This document shows positions 45,002 through 54,033 of a stretch of 64,000 nucleotides of DNA, in pieces. Made by a program: the position numbers and the translations under genes. Under the pieces are notes generated by a model. That model saw only the letters and a program-made list of their open reading frames with translations. It was not told the origin of the DNA and made no database searches. This stretch comes from Chitinophaga sp. (GTDB lineage: Bacteria; Bacteroidota; Bacteroidia; Chitinophagales; Chitinophagaceae), in the NCBI RefSeq assembly GCF_019236475.1, contig NZ_JAFAIX010000014.1, positions 186,001 through 250,000 of the forward strand, read 5' to 3'. The stretch's first letter is position 1. Every line of letters starts with the position of its first letter.

Positions 45002-48000
45002 ATGCAGTTAAGCACTATTGCCAGTACCCGGCATGCAAATGACCGGCGTTTCATGAATCGTTCAAGGGTCAGCAAGCTACTGGCCCTGCTATGCCTCACC
45101 ACAGGCATGCAGGCACATGCCGGCGCCCAAGAGCAGTTGGTGAGTCTATCCCTACACGATGCCTCCACAAAAGATGCATTCAGGGAAATTAGCAAACAAA
45201 CAGGACTCAATATCCTGGCAGATGAAAGTCTGCTCGAAAAAGGCAACCGCTCCAACCTCGTTGTGAACAAGATGCCCGTATCAGAAGCCCTCAATCTCCT
45301 GATGCGCAATCAACCACTGACTTACTCCATCGAGAACGGCGCTATTATTGTTAAAACTAAAACGTCGGCACAACCGGCTACTACTCCGCCTCCACCAGTC
45401 GATATCCGCGGGGTAGTGACCAATGATAAAGGAGAACCCCTTCCCGGTGTAACCGTTACTGTTAAAGGTACCAAGCAGGGAACCATCTCCAAACCGGACG
45501 GTACTTTCCTTATCCACGCAGATGCCGGTGAAACCATCGAGTTTTCTATGGTAGGGTTCAGAACTTCTTCCGTAAAATTCGAGGGTAAAAATACTTCCTT
45601 GAAAGTGGTGCTGGAAGCCGATGTATCCCATCTCTCCGATGTGGTGGTAGTAGGTTATGGTACTGCTAAAAAGAAAGACCTGACTGGTTCTATCAGCTCC
45701 ATCTCCAGCGATCAGATGAACAATGGTGGTGTGGTAAGCAATGCTGCCCAGGCTATCCAGGGACGCGCTGCCGGTGTACAAGTTAGCCAAAGCAACTCCG
45801 CTCCTGGCGGCCAAACCATCGTGCGCATCCGCGGCGGTAACTCTATCAAATCTACCAACGAACCACTGTATATCGTAGATGGGTTCCCGTCAGAAACAGG
45901 GAAAGACATCAACCCGAATGATATTGATGATATCCAGGTATTGAAAGATGCGTCCTCCACGGCGATCTACGGTTCCAGAGGCGCAAACGGGGTGGTGATG
46001 ATCACTACCAAACGCGGTAAATCCGGTAAAGCCAATATCCAATACGATGGCTACATGGGTACCCAGCGCATCGCCAAAGAATATAATAAAATGAACGGCC
46101 TGGAGAATATGAAAGTGACGAATGCGAAGGCCAATGAAAAAGGGTTACCCGACTACTACACCGCTGCCGATCTGGCCAGCGGCAGAGATAACGACTGGTT
46201 CAAACTCGCTACCCGCCCAGGTCTGGTACAGAGCCACAACCTCAGCATCAGCGGTGGTAGCGGTCCTGATAGAGTGTCCCTTTCTGGTAACTATTTCAAC
46301 CAGGAAGGCGCCCTCAAAAATACCAGCTATACCCGCTATTCTGTGCGATTGAACTACGACCGTCAATTTAGCGATCGCTTCAAAACCGGCGCTAACGTAT
46401 ACCTCTCTCACGCCTATACGAACTTTAAAACCTATGATGGGAATATCGTTCCGTCGAACGTGATGTATGGTGTGCTTACCGCATCACCTGCTATCCCGGT
46501 ATACAATGATAATGGTACATTCGCGCGTTTCCACGGTAGAGATAACCCGCTGGCATGGCTGTTGGCCCCTACCAATGATCGTTTCGAGAATAAAGTAAAC
46601 TTCAATGCGTACCTGGATTACAAGATCATCGAAGGGCTGAACTTCCGCGTCAACGGCGGTGTGGAAAATACCACCACCAAAGAGGGCACTTACCTGCCAC
46701 GCGACCTGGTAGACGGTGAAAAAGTAGGAGGCAAAGCCAGTGTCAACGATCTCGCTACTTCCAGAAGCTTGATTGAAGGTTATTTTACCTATAGAAAGAT
46801 CTTCAATAAAATCCACTCCATCAATTTCGTACTGGGTGCATCTTATCAGTATGATCAATACGATAAGCACTACTCCCTGGTGCAGAAATTCAGTACAGAC
46901 GCTTATCTGTATCATAACCTGGACGCAGGTACGGAAAGATTGACCAGCAGCAGCCAAACCCTTCCTGGTAAAATGGCTTCCACTTATGGTCGTCTGAACT
47001 ATACACTGTTTGATAAATATCTACTGACAGCCACTTTCCGCCGCGATGGCTCCAGTGCATTCGGCATGAACAAACGTTATGGCCTGTTCCCTTCTTTCTC
47101 ACTGGCATGGAGAGCTTCCGATGAACAATTTATCAAAGATCTCAATATCTTCTCCAACCTGAAGATCAGAGGCGGTTACGGACGAACAGGTAACGACCGT
47201 ATCGGTTATTATACCTACCTACCGCTGTTTGGCCCTACCAATGTATCGCTCGGTGAGGGCAGCGACAGCTATGGCGGTACCGTAGCTACACGTTTGCCGA
47301 ATCCAAACCTGCATTGGGAAAGCACCGCACAAGTAGATCTGGGTATCGATATGGGCTTCTTCAATAATAAGGTCAATGCCACCATCGATTTCTATCGCAA
47401 GAAAACCAATGACCTGATCTTCGATATTCCAATCGGCGACTGGAACGGTTTCCAGACACAAACCGTGAATGCCGGTGCTATTGAAAACAAAGGGGTGGAA
47501 CTGGGTATCAACACAGAAAACTTCCGCAGCAAACATTTCACTTGGAATACCACGTTGAATATTGCGTATAACAAACAGACCTGTTTAGATTTAGGTGGAC
47601 TGCCATACATCATTACACAAACTGCCAATTTCTATGGCGGTCGTGGCCTGGACTTCACCAGACTGGCCCCAGGTCAGGAACTGAGCACCTTCTATGGTTA
47701 TGTATATGACGGCGTTATCAAATCTGGTGAAGCACATCCTGCACAACCTAATGCTAAACCAGGCGATCCAAAGTACAAAGATCTGAGTGGCCCGAATGGC
47801 AAACCAGATGGTAAAATTGATGCCAACGACCGTACTTATCTCGGTCATGCCAACCCACATTACATCTACGGTATCAGCAATGATTTCACCTTTGGTAATT
47901 TCGATCTCTCCATCTTCCTGCAAGGCGCACTGGATTACAGCCTGTATAACGCCACCAGACTGGTACTCGAATCTGGCCCTGGTAAAGATGCGTTGAACCG

Positions 48001-48352
48001 CTGGACTACCAACAACGAGAATACAGACATTCCAAGAGATGGTTATTCCACTGCCTATGGCGGTATGGTGAATTCCCGTTTTGTAGAAAATGCTTCTTAT
48101 CTGCGTTGTAAAATGGTCACGCTGGGATATAATGTTCCTACCGCCAGATCATTCCTGAAAGCGGTTAAAGGAATTCGTATATACGGCTCCGTACAGAACC
48201 TGTTTACCATTACAAAATACACAGGATCTGATCCGGAAGTGAACACCAATCTGAATAGCAGCGGGTCTAATGCCAACATGAACTCAGGTCTGGATTATAC
48301 GGCCTTCCCTGCTTATCGCACTTATACGCTGGGCCTTAAAGTGAACTTTTAA
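45002..48352 (+). CDS. SusC/RagA-family TonB-linked outer-membrane transporter
   Basis: A 1116-residue SusC-type transporter. After an extended signal region (to about residue 42) there is an STN signalling domain (about 45-118, SLHDASTKDAFREISKQTGLNIL), the CarboxypepD-regulatory-like domain (135-215, RGVVTNDKGEPLPGVTVTVKG), the SusC signature VVVVGYGTAKKKDLTGS, a plug domain (PLYIVDGFPS; LKDASSTAIYGSRGANGVV) and the barrel. STN indicates signalling through the FecR/FecI pair upstream. The next gene, 9 bp on, is its SusD partner. The nutrient is not encoded in the sequence; the neighbours suggest a sulfur-containing or sulfated compound. Confidence 0.96.
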   Translation: MQLSTIASTRHANDRRFMNRSRVSKLLALLCLTTGMQAHAGAQEQLVSLSLHDASTKDAFREISKQTGLNILADESLLEKGNRSNLVVNKMPVSEALNLLMRNQPLTYSIENGAIIVKTKTSAQPATTPPPPVDIRGVVTNDKGEPLPGVTVTVKGTKQGTISKPDGTFLIHADAGETIEFSMVGFRTSSVKFEGKNTSLKVVLEADVSHLSDVVVVGYGTAKKKDLTGSISSISSDQMNNGGVVSNAAQAIQGRAAGVQVSQSNSAPGGQTIVRIRGGNSIKSTNEPLYIVDGFPSETGKDINPNDIDDIQVLKDASSTAIYGSRGANGVVMITTKRGKSGKANIQYDGYMGTQRIAKEYNKMNGLENMKVTNAKANEKGLPDYYTAADLASGRDNDWFKLATRPGLVQSHNLSISGGSGPDRVSLSGNYFNQEGALKNTSYTRYSVRLNYDRQFSDRFKTGANVYLSHAYTNFKTYDGNIVPSNVMYGVLTASPAIPVYNDNGTFARFHGRDNPLAWLLAPTNDRFENKVNFNAYLDYKIIEGLNFRVNGGVENTTTKEGTYLPRDLVDGEKVGGKASVNDLATSRSLIEGYFTYRKIFNKIHSINFVLGASYQYDQYDKHYSLVQKFSTDAYLYHNLDAGTERLTSSSQTLPGKMASTYGRLNYTLFDKYLLTATFRRDGSSAFGMNKRYGLFPSFSLAWRASDEQFIKDLNIFSNLKIRGGYGRTGNDRIGYYTYLPLFGPTNVSLGEGSDSYGGTVATRLPNPNLHWESTAQVDLGIDMGFFNNKVNATIDFYRKKTNDLIFDIPIGDWNGFQTQTVNAGAIENKGVELGINTENFRSKHFTWNTTLNIAYNKQTCLDLGGLPYIITQTANFYGGRGLDFTRLAPGQELSTFYGYVYDGVIKSGEAHPAQPNAKPGDPKYKDLSGPNGKPDGKIDANDRTYLGHANPHYIYGISNDFTFGNFDLSIFLQGALDYSLYNATRLVLESGPGKDALNRWTTNNENTDIPRDGYSTAYGGMVNSRFVENASYLRCKMVTLGYNVPTARSFLKAVKGIRIYGSVQNLFTITKYTGSDPEVNTNLNSSGSNANMNSGLDYTAFPAYRTYTLGLKVNF

Positions 48353-48361
48353 CCTGTAACG

Positions 48362-49900
48362 ATGAGAAAAATGAAATTGAAATATATCGCACTGGCCGCC
48401 CTCCTGGCAGGAGCCACCGCCTGTGAGAAAACAGTAGAACCCAAGGTATATAGTTACCTGACCGGCGACAATGCCTTTATTACGCTGAGTGATGCCAAAG
48501 CGGCTGTCAATGGGGTTTACTCCCGATTGAAGCAACCTAGTGGCCGTTCTGATGCCTGGATGTATTATGCAGGTTTCCAGGTAACTATCTCTGATCTTAC
48601 CACCGATATCGGTCATGCGAGTTCCGGTGGTGATGTAGGCTTGATGTCCGAATGTCAATGGGCGCCTGCCAATACCTACCTGGCTTTCGCCTGGCAGCAC
48701 CAGTATAAACTGGTAACAGACGCCAATATCGCGCTGTATCATATTCCTAAAATGACTTCCCTGACGGATGATCAGAAAACCCAGTTCACCGCTGAGTTGA
48801 AATTTCTCCGCGCCCTCGGTTATGTAGATTTAACAGATGCTTTCGGGCCGGCAATCCTGGTAACGGAAGAAACAGTGGCGAAGAACGAAAGTAGCCCCGA
48901 TTACACAGCGGCGCTCGCTCCTAGTCCGGTAGCAGACATCAATAAACTCATCATCAGCGACCTGGAATATGCCGCAGCGCATCTTCCAGTCAATTATGTC
49001 AGCAATCCTATTTACAGCACCAACGATATCGGACGCGCTTCCAAAGGGGCGGCTCTGTCTTTGCTCTGCAAGCTGTACATGCGCGAGCATGAGTGGCAGA
49101 AGGCACTGGACCTGACCACACAGGTAATGGCATTAGGGTATGATCTGTATCCTTCTTACTCCGGACTGTTTGCAGAAAAGAACAAATGGTGCCAAGAGAG
49201 CATCTTCTATGCCCTGGCAGATCCATTGACAGATGCCGTGGAAATCATGAACCACTTCGGTCCGCTGAACAATCCACAGGTAACAGACAGATGGCAGTAT
49301 TTCGCCGTAACCTGGTATTTCTGGAACACGTTCGACAATAATGATGACCGTAAACAGATGTTCTATTACGATTATGTGGGTACGGATGGATTGCATTATA
49401 TGCAGTCGCCAGATGGCTCTACGAAGCCGCCAGCCGGTTATTACTACATGCCGGATGTAGCCACCAAGAAGTTTGCAGATCCGAATGGATCTACTACTTA
49501 TTATGATGGTCACGTATTCCCGATCCTGCGTTATGCGGATATCCTGTTGAGTAGAGCGGAAGCAATCAATGAGCTGAGTGGCCCTACACCAGAAGCCATC
49601 AGCCTGATTAACCGCGTGAAAGGTCGTTCACATGCGCCTTTGCTGGCGGATGCGAGCACTTTCACAAAAGATGCATTGCGTGATGCTATTTTGCAAGAAC
49701 GCGGCTGGGAATTCTTCTTTGAATGCAAACGCCGTCAGGACTTGATCCGCATGGGTAAATATGATGCGGTAGTCAACAAATATCTGAAAGCAGTGAACCT
49801 GACACCAACGATCGTTATGCCAAGAGATAAATATTTCTCTTATCCGCAGGCACAAACAGATATGAACCATAGTCTGAGCAATGGCGACAGACGAAATTAA
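48362..49900 (+). CDS. RagB/SusD-family surface lipoprotein
   Basis: A 512-residue SusD-like nutrient-binding lipoprotein, the lid of the SusC transporter. Lipobox AGATAC near residue 20; N-terminal TPR-rich SusD domain (AVNGVYSRLKQPSG; LKFLRALGYVDLTDAFG) and C-terminal RagB/SusD domain (PILRYADILLSRAEAINEL; ILQERGWEFFFECKRRQDLIRMG). It follows susC after 9 bp and is followed by the sulfotransferase gene after 10 bp. Confidence 0.96.
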   Translation: MRKMKLKYIALAALLAGATACEKTVEPKVYSYLTGDNAFITLSDAKAAVNGVYSRLKQPSGRSDAWMYYAGFQVTISDLTTDIGHASSGGDVGLMSECQWAPANTYLAFAWQHQYKLVTDANIALYHIPKMTSLTDDQKTQFTAELKFLRALGYVDLTDAFGPAILVTEETVAKNESSPDYTAALAPSPVADINKLIISDLEYAAAHLPVNYVSNPIYSTNDIGRASKGAALSLLCKLYMREHEWQKALDLTTQVMALGYDLYPSYSGLFAEKNKWCQESIFYALADPLTDAVEIMNHFGPLNNPQVTDRWQYFAVTWYFWNTFDNNDDRKQMFYYDYVGTDGLHYMQSPDGSTKPPAGYYYMPDVATKKFADPNGSTTYYDGHVFPILRYADILLSRAEAINELSGPTPEAISLINRVKGRSHAPLLADASTFTKDALRDAILQERGWEFFFECKRRQDLIRMGKYDAVVNKYLKAVNLTPTIVMPRDKYFSYPQAQTDMNHSLSNGDRRN

Positions 49901-49910
49901 GGGAGACACG

Positions 49911-51359
49911 ATGCTCATGAATCAATTTCATAAAACTCAGCGTAGGCTGCCACTATTTTCAGTGGCAGCCTCATTGCTGCTGGCCTTGACCGCTTGTTTC
50001 AACCAGCGCAGTAACGATGTAACAGCCATTACCCTCCGGCCGGCAGGAGAAAATGCACTGAAAGTCATTGCGGCCGTGCAGTGTACAGATACTACAGATG
50101 CAGCCGTCGTGTATTGGCCTAAAGGAAAAGAACAGCAAAAAATACAAACGCCATTATCCAAGCATCAGCTCCAACACCAGCTCATTCTGACAGGATTGGC
50201 GCCCGCCACTGCCTATGAATACAAGATATTGACCGGCCATGGCAGTCGTCTCAAGGAAAGTAAAATGTATGATTTTACCACCAACAGCCTGCCCTTGTGG
50301 CTGAAGGACATCTTCCAGGTAGTATGCCCGGATAGTTCCGTACTTCCGGCCTCCTTTAAAACCGGGTATGTGCTGCTGACGAAAAGAGATGATCCTGGTA
50401 TGGTTTGTATGGTCAATGCCAAGGGAGCGCTTGTCTGGTATCACCAAGTTCAAGGAACGGGTTATAAAGTGGCTCGCTTCACCAAAAACCATACGGTACT
50501 GGGTTTATTGGGTGGTCCGGCATACGAAACCAGCTATGGCGATCAGATCCTGGAGGTTTCCCTCACTGGCGATACACTGCTAAACCTGAAGAAAGGACAA
50601 AATGATTTCAAACAGACTATCCACCACGAAATCCTGGAAAACGAAGCGGGACAATTGATTACGCTTTGTGTAGAAGAGAAAGTAATGGACCTGCGTCGTA
50701 TAGGCGGCAGCGTTAATGATACGATTAAGGGAGACGGCATTCTCTTGTTAGATCGACAGGGACACCAAGTATGGAAATGGACGGTATTTGATGCCATAGA
50801 TCCTTTACTGGATAAGAATATTCTAAAAGACAAGCACGATTGGATGCATGCCAACTGTATCGCTATCGACAAGGATGGCAACTATCTCATTTCTTTTTAC
50901 AACAATGGCCAGATCTGGAAAATCGATGCCCATAGCGGCAAACATATCTGGACATTCGGTAAAAACGGAGACTTCCAACTGCCAGACAGTGCTTACTTTG
51001 ATCAGGCACATGCCGTACATATCAATCGCCAGGGCAATCTAATGTTCTTCGATAATGGTGTAAGTAAAAAAACATCTCGTACATTGGAATTCCGGCTGGA
51101 CCAACAACAACATACAGCCGTTCCCGTTACCGATACCAAATTGCCACCAGAGTACTATAATGAACGCATGGGCAGCAGCTACTACGTGGGCGATTCCTCG
51201 ATACTGGTATGTGCCACCAAACGCAATACAGTGGTACTCACCAATCTGCAAGGGCGTTTCCAATGGTTGATTAAAACAGGGATGTCTTCTTATAGAGCCA
51301 GCTTTATCCCAGCGGAATTAGTAGCGCCATATATCAATCGGCCCGGCTTTGAACATTAA
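49911..51359 (+). CDS. Aryl-sulfate sulfotransferase (ASST-like) lipoprotein
   Basis: About 483 residues from ATG 49911 (or 49917); a longer frame overlapping susD is unlikely. Lipobox ALTAC. A short Fn3-like N-terminal domain (about 30-125, LTGLAPATAYEYKILTG) precedes an ASST beta-propeller with KHDWMHANCIAIDKDGNYLISFYNNGQIWKID and FDQAHAVHINRQGNLMFFDNG, the histidine-bearing family motifs. ASST moves sulfate from a phenolic sulfate to an acceptor phenol; related propeller proteins have other uses, so activity is likely but not certain. Co-transcribed with susCD. Confidence 0.82.
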   Translation: MLMNQFHKTQRRLPLFSVAASLLLALTACFNQRSNDVTAITLRPAGENALKVIAAVQCTDTTDAAVVYWPKGKEQQKIQTPLSKHQLQHQLILTGLAPATAYEYKILTGHGSRLKESKMYDFTTNSLPLWLKDIFQVVCPDSSVLPASFKTGYVLLTKRDDPGMVCMVNAKGALVWYHQVQGTGYKVARFTKNHTVLGLLGGPAYETSYGDQILEVSLTGDTLLNLKKGQNDFKQTIHHEILENEAGQLITLCVEEKVMDLRRIGGSVNDTIKGDGILLLDRQGHQVWKWTVFDAIDPLLDKNILKDKHDWMHANCIAIDKDGNYLISFYNNGQIWKIDAHSGKHIWTFGKNGDFQLPDSAYFDQAHAVHINRQGNLMFFDNGVSKKTSRTLEFRLDQQQHTAVPVTDTKLPPEYYNERMGSSYYVGDSSILVCATKRNTVVLTNLQGRFQWLIKTGMSSYRASFIPAELVAPYINRPGFEH

Positions 51360-51382
51360 TTATTTAATTTAAAATACTCCCG

Positions 51383-52381
51383 ATGAAACGCATCGTCATT
51401 GTACTAGCCATCTTGGGAATAACAGGCGTAATCGCTGTTTCTTCCTGTGGTCCTGAAGCCGAAGGCAAATCGGACAATAAACCTGTTGCTGCAAAAGAAG
51501 AGGAAGCGCATATTACCATTGATCTCAAAGATATTCCGGCTGACCAGTTTGGGGAATCTGTTCGTTATGGTCGGGAATTGATGCTGCATACGGCGCAATT
51601 TATCGGCCCGAAAGGAAGTGCAGGTAAATTTACCGGAAACCTGATGAGTTGTACCAATTGTCACCAGGATGCTGGTACCAAACCGTTTTCCTTCAACCTC
51701 CTAGCCTCTCACGGTCATTATCCGCAATATCGCGCCAGAGAAGGGAAAGTACTGACCCTCGCAGAGCGGATCAACAACTGTGTAACGCGACCGCATAATG
51801 GAAAACCATTACCGCTAGACAGTAAGGAAATGGTGGCCTTCCTCTCCTATCTGAAATGGATCAATACCTATGCACCAAAAAACAAGTCCTATTTCGGTGA
51901 AAAGAACCGTAAGCTGGACCTGCCCACCACTGCGGCCAATCCAGAAAACGGACGCGTATTGTTTGAGCAGAACTGTGCCCGTTGTCACGGTAAGGATGGG
52001 GCCGGACAGTTAAACCCTGAACAAACCGCCTATACTTACCCTCCACTCTGGGGAAAAGAGTCGTATCAGCCGGGGTCTAGTATGCATAGGGTCGTAAAAC
52101 AGGCAGAATGGTTGAAAAACAATATGCCTTATGATAAGGTACAGAATGGCGTAGTACTCTCAGATGCAGAAGCATTGGACATCGCTGCTTATGTCAACAA
52201 CGACGAAATTCATTCCCGTCCAAATCCAAAAAGTTTTGATTATCCGAATATCAAGGAAAAGGCTATAGACTACGATCATGGCCCTTTTCCGGATACTTTT
52301 ACGGCAGCACAGCATAAGTATGGGCCTTATCAGCCTATTATTGATTACTGGAAGACGAAGGGATGGAAGGTGTCTCTCTAA
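51383..52381 (+). CDS. Di-heme cytochrome c, TsdA (thiosulfate dehydrogenase)-like
   Basis: A 332-residue exported lipoprotein (lipobox VSSC, Cys22). Two CxxCH heme sites: Cys90-TN-Cys93-His94 and Cys198-AR-Cys201-His202. Between them, ERINNCVTRPHNGKPLPLDSKEM places Cys133 as the distal ligand of heme 1, the feature that marks TsdA enzymes, which oxidise thiosulfate to tetrathionate or reduce tetrathionate. Similar two-domain cytochromes with other functions exist, but the Cys ligand region fits TsdA well. It follows the sulfotransferase gene after 23 bp and ends the operon. Confidence 0.82.
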   Translation: MKRIVIVLAILGITGVIAVSSCGPEAEGKSDNKPVAAKEEEAHITIDLKDIPADQFGESVRYGRELMLHTAQFIGPKGSAGKFTGNLMSCTNCHQDAGTKPFSFNLLASHGHYPQYRAREGKVLTLAERINNCVTRPHNGKPLPLDSKEMVAFLSYLKWINTYAPKNKSYFGEKNRKLDLPTTAANPENGRVLFEQNCARCHGKDGAGQLNPEQTAYTYPPLWGKESYQPGSSMHRVVKQAEWLKNNMPYDKVQNGVVLSDAEALDIAAYVNNDEIHSRPNPKSFDYPNIKEKAIDYDHGPFPDTFTAAQHKYGPYQPIIDYWKTKGWKVSL

Positions 52382-52400
52382 AATTGGATTTTATTTTTTC

Positions 52401-52429
52401 GTCGTCCCTGCCCGTTGGGCAGGGACGAC
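52401..52429 (+). repeat. Hairpin repeat, copy 3 (second half only)
   Basis: GTCGTCCCTGCCC (52401-52413) and GGGCAGGGACGAC (52417-52429) form a perfect 13-bp stem after a T-rich run, matching the second hairpin of the elements at 3555-3582 and 26551-26577. It lies right after the cytochrome gene and may terminate its transcript. Its right arm is also the beginning of the tandem array. Confidence 0.85.
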
Positions 52430-52741
52430 AGCCAGGAGCGTTTTGTTTCCCTTCCTTTGGACAAATTTGACGACAGCCAGGAGTGTTTTGCCTCCCTTCC
52501 TTTGGGCAAATTTGACGACAGGCAGGAGCGTTTTGTTTCCCCTCCCTTTGGGCAAATTTGACGACAGCCAGGAGCGTTTTGCCTCCCTCCCTTTGGACAA
52601 ATTTGACGACAGCCAGGAGCGTTTTGCCTCCCTCCCTTTGGGCAAATTTGACGACAGCCAGGAGCGTTTTGTTTCCCCTCCCTTTGGACAAATTTGACGA
52701 CAGGCAGGAGCGTTTTGCCTCCCTTCCCTTTGGGCAAATTT
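52424..52741 (+). repeat. Seven-copy 45/46-bp tandem repeat array
   Basis: Seven units, four of 45 bp and three of 46 bp, each starting GACGACAG(C/G)CAGGAG and ending TTTGG(G/A)CAAATTT. Variation is confined to a pyrimidine tract (TTTCCCTT, CCTCCCTCC and similar) and the G/A in GGRCAAA. The first unit begins in the right arm of the hairpin repeat. Open frames on both strands across it are by-products of the repeat. The 52382-52880 gap contains this array, the hairpin and nothing else supportable. Confidence 0.93.
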
Positions 52742-52880
52742 GATGAACAACTGCCTTTTGATACCGCCTGGTATTTTATACGGGAAGCCCTTCAGCATTG
52801 GTAATTATTAAACCAAATATCCTTTTGGCGTGTTTGTGTTATGGGAAAAGCTATTCCATCCACCAATTAAACATGTAATT

Positions 52881-53342
52881 ATGAAACCTGCAGGTTATTT
52901 CCTGGTGCTGGCTGCTACGCTGGCAGTAGCATGCCAAAATCCACAGAAACACGACGAGAAAGAGGCCGTTAAAAAAGCCAACGAGGCGGCTGAAAATGCT
53001 CGGAATGCCGCAGCGTCTCAGGCAGCTAGCGATGTCAGCGCTGTAAATGCTGCAACCGCTGCTATTCAAGCTAATATCGATGCAGCCATGGCTAAAATTG
53101 CTGTGCCAGACTTTAAGAAACAAAATGCGAAATCATTGGCATTGGAATTTCATAAATATCTTTCTGACCTAATCAATACGAACAGCGGTAGAAAAGCAAA
53201 AGAGTATATGGACAAAATCGAGGATTTGAAAAAGGATTTTGAAAAGAAAGAAGCGGCAGCGAAGCTGGATCCTGAAGATCAAACTAAATTAAGAAAATAT
53301 GTAAACGATATGGTGGTGGCGGTAGAGCAAGCCAATCCATGA
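52881..53342 (+). CDS. Small helical lipoprotein, unknown function
   Basis: A 153-residue protein from ATG 52881: signal MKPAGYFLVLAATLAVAC with the lipid-modified cysteine at 18, then an alanine-, lysine- and glutamate-rich helical domain (KEAVKKANEAAENARNAAAS, KIEDLKKDFEKKEAAAK) likely to be coiled coil. No family recognised. A strong terminator follows. Longer in-frame starts upstream would disrupt the signal peptide. Confidence 0.7.
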   Translation: MKPAGYFLVLAATLAVACQNPQKHDEKEAVKKANEAAENARNAAASQAASDVSAVNAATAAIQANIDAAMAKIAVPDFKKQNAKSLALEFHKYLSDLINTNSGRKAKEYMDKIEDLKKDFEKKEAAAKLDPEDQTKLRKYVNDMVVAVEQANP

Positions 53343-53354
53343 TATCTGATAAAT

Positions 53355-53390
53355 AAAAAGGGACTGACTTTTCTAGGTCAGTCCCTTTTT
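53355..53390. terminator. Bidirectional terminator
   Basis: AAAAAGGGACTGAC (53355-53368) pairs perfectly with GTCAGTCCCTTTTT (53377-53390), between convergent genes. Confidence 0.92.
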
Positions 53391-53398
53391 AATGCGCT

Positions 53399-54013
53399 TC
53401 ATTTTGTGTATAGCGGGGAGCGTTTCACCACATATTCCAATGCATCTTTATAGGAGTCTGCCATATTCCAAAACGCCTTCCTGTTTTGATTATAGATCGT
53501 TTCTCCCTGGTCGTTGTAGATTTTGAAATCTACTGTAGTCTGGTAGTTTTGTGTATGCGTGGCATAACTGGAAGATTGTTTGTTATCATCTCCCTTGTTG
53601 TTATAGTTGGAATTGCCGTAGCTGGTGGAAGATGTTTTCACCAATGACACTGCGCCATCTACAATGTACTGTACGCCCAACACTTTACAGAGTTCATCCA
53701 TCGTATAGTTGATGAGGGTAGCCTTAGTGATACCAGCCTTATGTAACAACACATCTGTTCTACGTGTAGGCAGGAAAGAATATATGCCTGGACGTTTGGT
53801 GAACAATGCAAAACATTCGTTCTGTATCTCCATACTGGCTTCTTCGCTGGCTGGTTCTCCATCTTTCAGAAAAGTGAAAGGCAGGATGGCCACTTTATTT
53901 CGCCTATCTTCCACAGTAGTGGCAACGGGGCCGGCAGTGTCTTGTACATTATTCTGAGCAGGAACAGTTACCGTCGATAGCATAGAAATGACAAAAGCGA
54001 AAAAGCGATTCAT
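53399..54013 (-). CDS. Secreted CsgG/TolB-N-like protein of unknown function
   Basis: A 204-residue protein with a signal peptide (1-19). The opening NKVAILPFTFLKDG and the later LCKVLGVQYIVDGAVSLVKTSS follow the nucleotide-independent CsgG-like/TolB N-terminal fold pattern (strand VAILPF, helix, strand Y-I-V-D-G), found in outer-membrane assembly and curli secretion proteins. A glycine/asparagine/serine-rich insert lies at 130-150. The role is unknown. It lies 20 bp downstream of lanB on the same strand and could be co-transcribed, so a link to the lanthipeptide locus cannot be excluded. Confidence 0.6.
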   Translation of the reverse strand: MNRFFAFVISMLSTVTVPAQNNVQDTAGPVATTVEDRRNKVAILPFTFLKDGEPASEEASMEIQNECFALFTKRPGIYSFLPTRRTDVLLHKAGITKATLINYTMDELCKVLGVQYIVDGAVSLVKTSSTSYGNSNYNNKGDDNKQSSSYATHTQNYQTTVDFKIYNDQGETIYNQNRKAFWNMADSYKDALEYVVKRSPLYTK

Positions 54014-54033
54014 ATTTGAGCATTAAAAGTTCC

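Noticed and set aside
52424..52741. CRISPR array
   Set aside because: Units are contiguous with no variable spacers between fixed repeats, and no cas genes are present.
52278..52798. Long open reading frames on both strands through the tandem array
   Set aside because: They arise because 45 bp is a multiple of three; they repeat the same peptide, change frame at the 46-bp units and overlap the cytochrome gene end.
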